This document shows, piece after piece, positions 22,182 through 25,656 of a stretch of DNA of 25,656 nt (position 1 is the first letter of the stretch; every line of letters begins with the position of its first letter). The DNA lies in NCBI GenBank assembly GCA_002437305.1, contig DJOW01000057.1:1-25656 (forward strand). Direction: 5' to 3'. A program made the translations under genes and the position numbers. The stretch comes from Bacteroidales bacterium UBA6428 (GTDB lineage Bacteria > Bacteroidota > Bacteroidia > Bacteroidales > UBA932). Below the pieces are notes generated by a model. The model worked only from the letters and a program-made list of their open reading frames with translations, had not been told where the DNA came from and made no database searches.

Positions 22182-24149
22182 TTATTCCTTAGCCCTCAAA
22201 GAAGCGATAACCGTGTAAGCGATGATGCCGATGAACGGAATGATGGCTATCGCCTCGCCATACCGCGCGTTCCATCCAGCCATGAACCAATCCACGTTGA
22301 AGAACTTCAAAAGTGCGCTCACAACTCCCATCAAAGCGCCACCGGCTATGAATCCGGAAGCGATCAGAGTGCCCTTGTTCAGACGAGCCTCGTTCAGAGC
22401 CTTGTCCTTTGAGCGTGTGCTCACGTACCAGGAAATCGCTCCACCCACAAGCAGCGGCAGGTTCAGATCGATCGGAATGAACATTCCAAGCGCGAACGCC
22501 AAAGCCGGAATCTTGAAGAATGTCAGCGCTATGGCCAGAACGGCTCCTATGCCGTAAAGCAGCCATGGCGCTCCGCCGCCGTTCATCATAGGCTGGATCA
22601 CAGCCGCCATCGCATTCGCTTGAGGAGCCACAAGCGCCTGGTCGCCGACGAATCCGTAAGTCTTGTTCAGCACGAGCATCACTCCGCAGACAGTAGCCGC
22701 CGCGACAGCCACACCCACGAACTTCCATCCTTCCTGTTTTTTCGGAGTGCTGCCGATCCAGTAGCCGATTTTCAGGTCAGTGATGAACGAGCCCGCAACC
22801 GAAAGCGCCGTGCACACGACTCCTCCTATTATTAGAGCCGCCGCCATTCCGGCATTGCCCTTAAGTCCCACTCCAACAAGGATAAGCGCAGCGATGATCA
22901 GCGTCATCAGCGTCATTCCGCTAACAGGGTTTGTGCCCACGATGGCGATTGCGTTCGCCGCCACTGTTGTGAACAGGAAAGAGATCACAGCCACGATCAG
23001 AAGCCCCACGATCGCCTGCCAAATGTTGTTCACGACTCCTCCGAAAGCAAAGAAAGCGAAAACCGCCAGAAGCGTCAGCACGATGCCGAACACGATGGTC
23101 TTCATAGGAATATCCTCCTGCGTCCTCTCGGAGCTCTCCGCCTTGGCGCCTTTCTTTCCGAACTCGCCGACGGCCAGGCCGACAGCCGACTTGATCACGC
23201 CGAATGACTTGATGATGCCGATGATTCCGGCGGTCGCGATGCCGCCGATTCCGATGTGTCTTGCATAATCCTTGAAAATCTGGTCCGGGCTCATCTCGCC
23301 GATAGTCATTGTCACTCCGGTACCCATCAGGTCAATCACCTGGCCACCCCAGATGAGGTTCATCAGCGGGATGATCACCAGCCACACCAGAAAACTTCCG
23401 CAGCAGATGATGAAGGCATATTTCAGACCCACTATGTAGCCAAGGCCAAGTACCGCCGCTCCGGTGTTGAGTTTCAGCACGACCTTCGCCTTGTCTGCGA
23501 TTGCCTGCCCGAAACCCAGCACGGTTGTGCCCACCGTGTCCGCCCACGCACCGAAAGTGCTGACAATGAAGTCGTAAAGACCTCCGATGAGACCGCTCAC
23601 CAGAAGCGTCCCCGCTCCCTTTCCGCCGCTTTCGCCGCTCACGAGGATCTGGGTTGTCGCCGTCGCCTCGGGGAAAGGATATTTCCCGTGCATCTCCTTT
23701 ACGAAATATTTTCTGAACGGGATGAGGAATAATATTCCTAAAACACCGCCCAGCAGCGATGAGAGGAACATCTGCATGAAGTTGACTTCAACACCAAGAA
23801 TGTAGATGGCCGGAAGTGTGAATATCGCTCCCGCCACCACGGCTCCGGAGCAGCCGCCGATTGATTGGATGATGACGTTTTGCCCAAGGCCTTCCTTCTT
23901 TCCGAGGGCGCCGGTGAGGCCAACCGCGATGATCGCTATCGGGATTGCCGCCTCGAACACCTGTCCCACACGCAGTCCCAGGTAGGCCGCCGCAGCGGAG
24001 AAGATGACAACCATCAGCAGCCCAAGGCTTACTGAGTATGGAGTGACCTCCGCCCATTTTCTTTCCGCTCCCAGAAGCGGCTTGTACTCCTCTCCCGGCG
24101 CAAGCTCTCTTTGAGCGTTCTCCGGTAATGAAATCCTTTTTTCTTCCAT
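22182..24149 (-). CDS. OPT family oligopeptide transporter
   Basis: The 655-aa inner-membrane protein has about 14-16 hydrophobic segments and the OPT signature YPFPEA (157-162) after a cytoplasmic loop. Together with its length and start pattern it fits the bacterial TIGR00733-type putative oligopeptide transporters, thought to be proton-coupled. Some OPT members carry metal chelates instead of peptides, but the pepT gene 13 nt downstream favours peptides. A soluble loop around 330-350 (KKGAKAESSERTQED) interrupts the membrane segments. The ATG at 24149 is preceded by a roughly 120-nt leader with a hairpin. It is divergent from the 23S rRNA gene. Confidence 0.92.
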   Translation of the reverse strand: MEEKRISLPENAQRELAPGEEYKPLLGAERKWAEVTPYSVSLGLLMVVIFSAAAAYLGLRVGQVFEAAIPIAIIAVGLTGALGKKEGLGQNVIIQSIGGCSGAVVAGAIFTLPAIYILGVEVNFMQMFLSSLLGGVLGILFLIPFRKYFVKEMHGKYPFPEATATTQILVSGESGGKGAGTLLVSGLIGGLYDFIVSTFGAWADTVGTTVLGFGQAIADKAKVVLKLNTGAAVLGLGYIVGLKYAFIICCGSFLVWLVIIPLMNLIWGGQVIDLMGTGVTMTIGEMSPDQIFKDYARHIGIGGIATAGIIGIIKSFGVIKSAVGLAVGEFGKKGAKAESSERTQEDIPMKTIVFGIVLTLLAVFAFFAFGGVVNNIWQAIVGLLIVAVISFLFTTVAANAIAIVGTNPVSGMTLMTLIIAALILVGVGLKGNAGMAAALIIGGVVCTALSVAGSFITDLKIGYWIGSTPKKQEGWKFVGVAVAAATVCGVMLVLNKTYGFVGDQALVAPQANAMAAVIQPMMNGGGAPWLLYGIGAVLAIALTFFKIPALAFALGMFIPIDLNLPLLVGGAISWYVSTRSKDKALNEARLNKGTLIASGFIAGGALMGVVSALLKFFNVDWFMAGWNARYGEAIAIIPFIGIIAYTVIASLRAKE

Positions 24150-24222
24150 TGGTTGATATTTGTTTGCTTTGCATTCCGCTTACTTGGCTTTTGTCGTTTC
24201 CATTTTCTTTTTCAGGAGAGGC

Positions 24223-24250
24223 TTTTATGGCCTGGCACCGGTCCATAAAA
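24223..24250 (-). promoter_or_regulatory. Hairpin in the opt 5' leader
   Basis: TTTTATGG (24223-24230) and CCATAAAA (24243-24250) form a perfect 8-bp stem, extendable by a CC/GG pair, in the leader of the opt-pepT transcript. It lies about 75-100 nt before the opt ATG. No T run follows on the minus strand, so it is not a classical attenuator. Its role is unknown. Confidence 0.4.
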
Positions 24251-24276
24251 AAGAAACGCTCACCAAGGACAGAAAA

Positions 24277-24284
24277 CAAATATA
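24277..24284 (-). promoter_or_regulatory. -7 box (TATATTTG) of opt-pepT operon
   Basis: On the minus strand this is TATATTTG, a match to TAnnTTTG, about 128 nt upstream of the opt ATG. The -33 position (24304-24307) reads TGGG, a weak match. It would give an unusually long leader for this genome. Confidence 0.5.
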
Positions 24285-24344
24285 CTATTTAGAGGTGAAT
24301 ATTCCCATATCTCGAAAAAAAATCTAAAAAAAAGCCCGAAAAAA

Positions 24345-24375
24345 TTTGGAGGGAAAGAAAAAGTGCGTATCTTTG
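24345..24375 (+). promoter_or_regulatory. Promoter of the 23S rRNA gene
   Basis: TTTG (24345-24348), exactly 19 nt, TATCTTTG (24368-24375) is a perfect Bacteroidetes promoter, the best in the window. Upstream lie three A-tracts (24315-24322, 24326-24333, 24339-24344) whose centres are 11-12 bp apart. This suits an UP-element or intrinsic bend, as expected for a strong rRNA promoter. Confidence 0.85.
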
Positions 24376-24408
24376 CAGCCCGTTTCGGAAGAAGCGGTAC
24401 AAAATCAA

Positions 24409-24419
24409 GCTCATTGACA
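24409..24419 (+). promoter_or_regulatory. boxA-like antitermination motif in pre-23S leader
   Basis: GCTCATTGACA resembles the rRNA boxA element (E. coli form TGCTCTTTAAC) and lies about 30-40 nt after the predicted transcription start. A Nus-type antitermination role is inferred from similarity and position only. Confidence 0.4.
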
Positions 24420-24514
24420 ATACTGAGAGATTACAACGAGGTAAGTGAAAAGAAATAGATTAGCCGAAAAGAGATTTAGGTTGATACAATTTCACAACAA
24501 CACGAGATTCACAG

Positions 24515-25656
<1,142 letters not shown>

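Larger units (their letters stand above)
24150..24514. other. Intergenic region between opt and 23S rRNA
   Basis: This 365-nt stretch without a gene holds, from left to right, the opt 5' leader with its hairpin, the opt -7 box, three phased A-tracts, the 23S rRNA promoter and about 140 nt of pre-23S leader. No 16S rRNA, tRNA or protein gene is present, so the 23S gene is not preceded by the usual rRNA operon parts. Confidence 0.8.

Noticed and set aside
23788..24279. Upstream reading frame in the opt leader
   Set aside because: The frame starts before the opt hairpin but continues far into opt in another frame, has no domain, and looks like a coding shadow.

Overview
The window looks like ordinary chromosome from a member of the Bacteroidota, probably an uncultured gut-type Bacteroidales. 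Three things point there. Promoters follow the TAnnTTTG -7 pattern, sometimes with TTTG about 19-20 nt upstream, and clear Shine-Dalgarno sequences are largely absent. Gene content and order fit the phylum (guaB, PpiC-type lipoprotein, surA, OstA/LptA-like; epimerase-type threonine dehydrogenase with kbl; OPT transporter with pepT). The 23S rRNA wording is also Bacteroidetes-like. I see no transposase, phage gene, CRISPR array, toxin-antitoxin pair or defence system. Genus-level identity is not claimed.

Layout. Positions 1-240 hold tRNA-Ile(GAT) and tRNA-Ala(TGC), the pair that normally sits between 16S and 23S, but here they end in a strong terminator. Positions 240-430 are intergenic hairpins. 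Positions 428-1969 (minus) carry rsmE and a threonylcarbamoyl-AMP synthase gene, separated by a structured gap. Positions 2015-5955 (plus) carry a NagX/HGSNAT-like membrane acyltransferase, a YfcE-type phosphoesterase, a tiny lipoprotein with paired cysteines, radA and a small helical protein. Then come asd (+), galE (-), dacB (+), an SH3b-NlpC/P60 endopeptidase (-) and a TIGR01212-type radical SAM gene (+). Positions 12131-18476 are a tightly packed unit: guaB, a PpiC-like lipoprotein, surA and an OstA/LptA-like protein with a very long charged tail. Positions 18516-20811 are a divergent tdh/kbl threonine catabolism pair. Positions 20948-24149 (minus) are an opt-pepT peptide uptake and hydrolysis operon. 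From about 24515 to the end is the first ~1.14 kb of a 23S rRNA gene on the plus strand.

How the genes work together. Cell-envelope work dominates: DacB and NlpC/P60 trim peptidoglycan, while SurA, the PpiC lipoprotein and the OstA-like protein serve outer-membrane assembly and LPS transport. Amino-acid and peptide metabolism is the second theme: asd, tdh/kbl, opt/pepT. Translation and RNA modification (rsmE, tsaC, rRNA, tRNA) and DNA repair (radA) complete the set.

The most notable observation is the rRNA arrangement. The tRNA-Ile/tRNA-Ala pair terminates without a 23S gene behind it, and a 23S gene starts 24.3 kb downstream from its own consensus promoter, directly after a divergent protein gene. 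This suggests an unlinked (split) rRNA operon. The 16S gene is outside the window, so its place upstream of the tRNAs is inference. Secondary points are long perfect inverted repeats between convergent genes, a possible alternative-pairing leader upstream of tsaC, overlapping divergent promoters, and a pattern of predicted leaderless transcripts.
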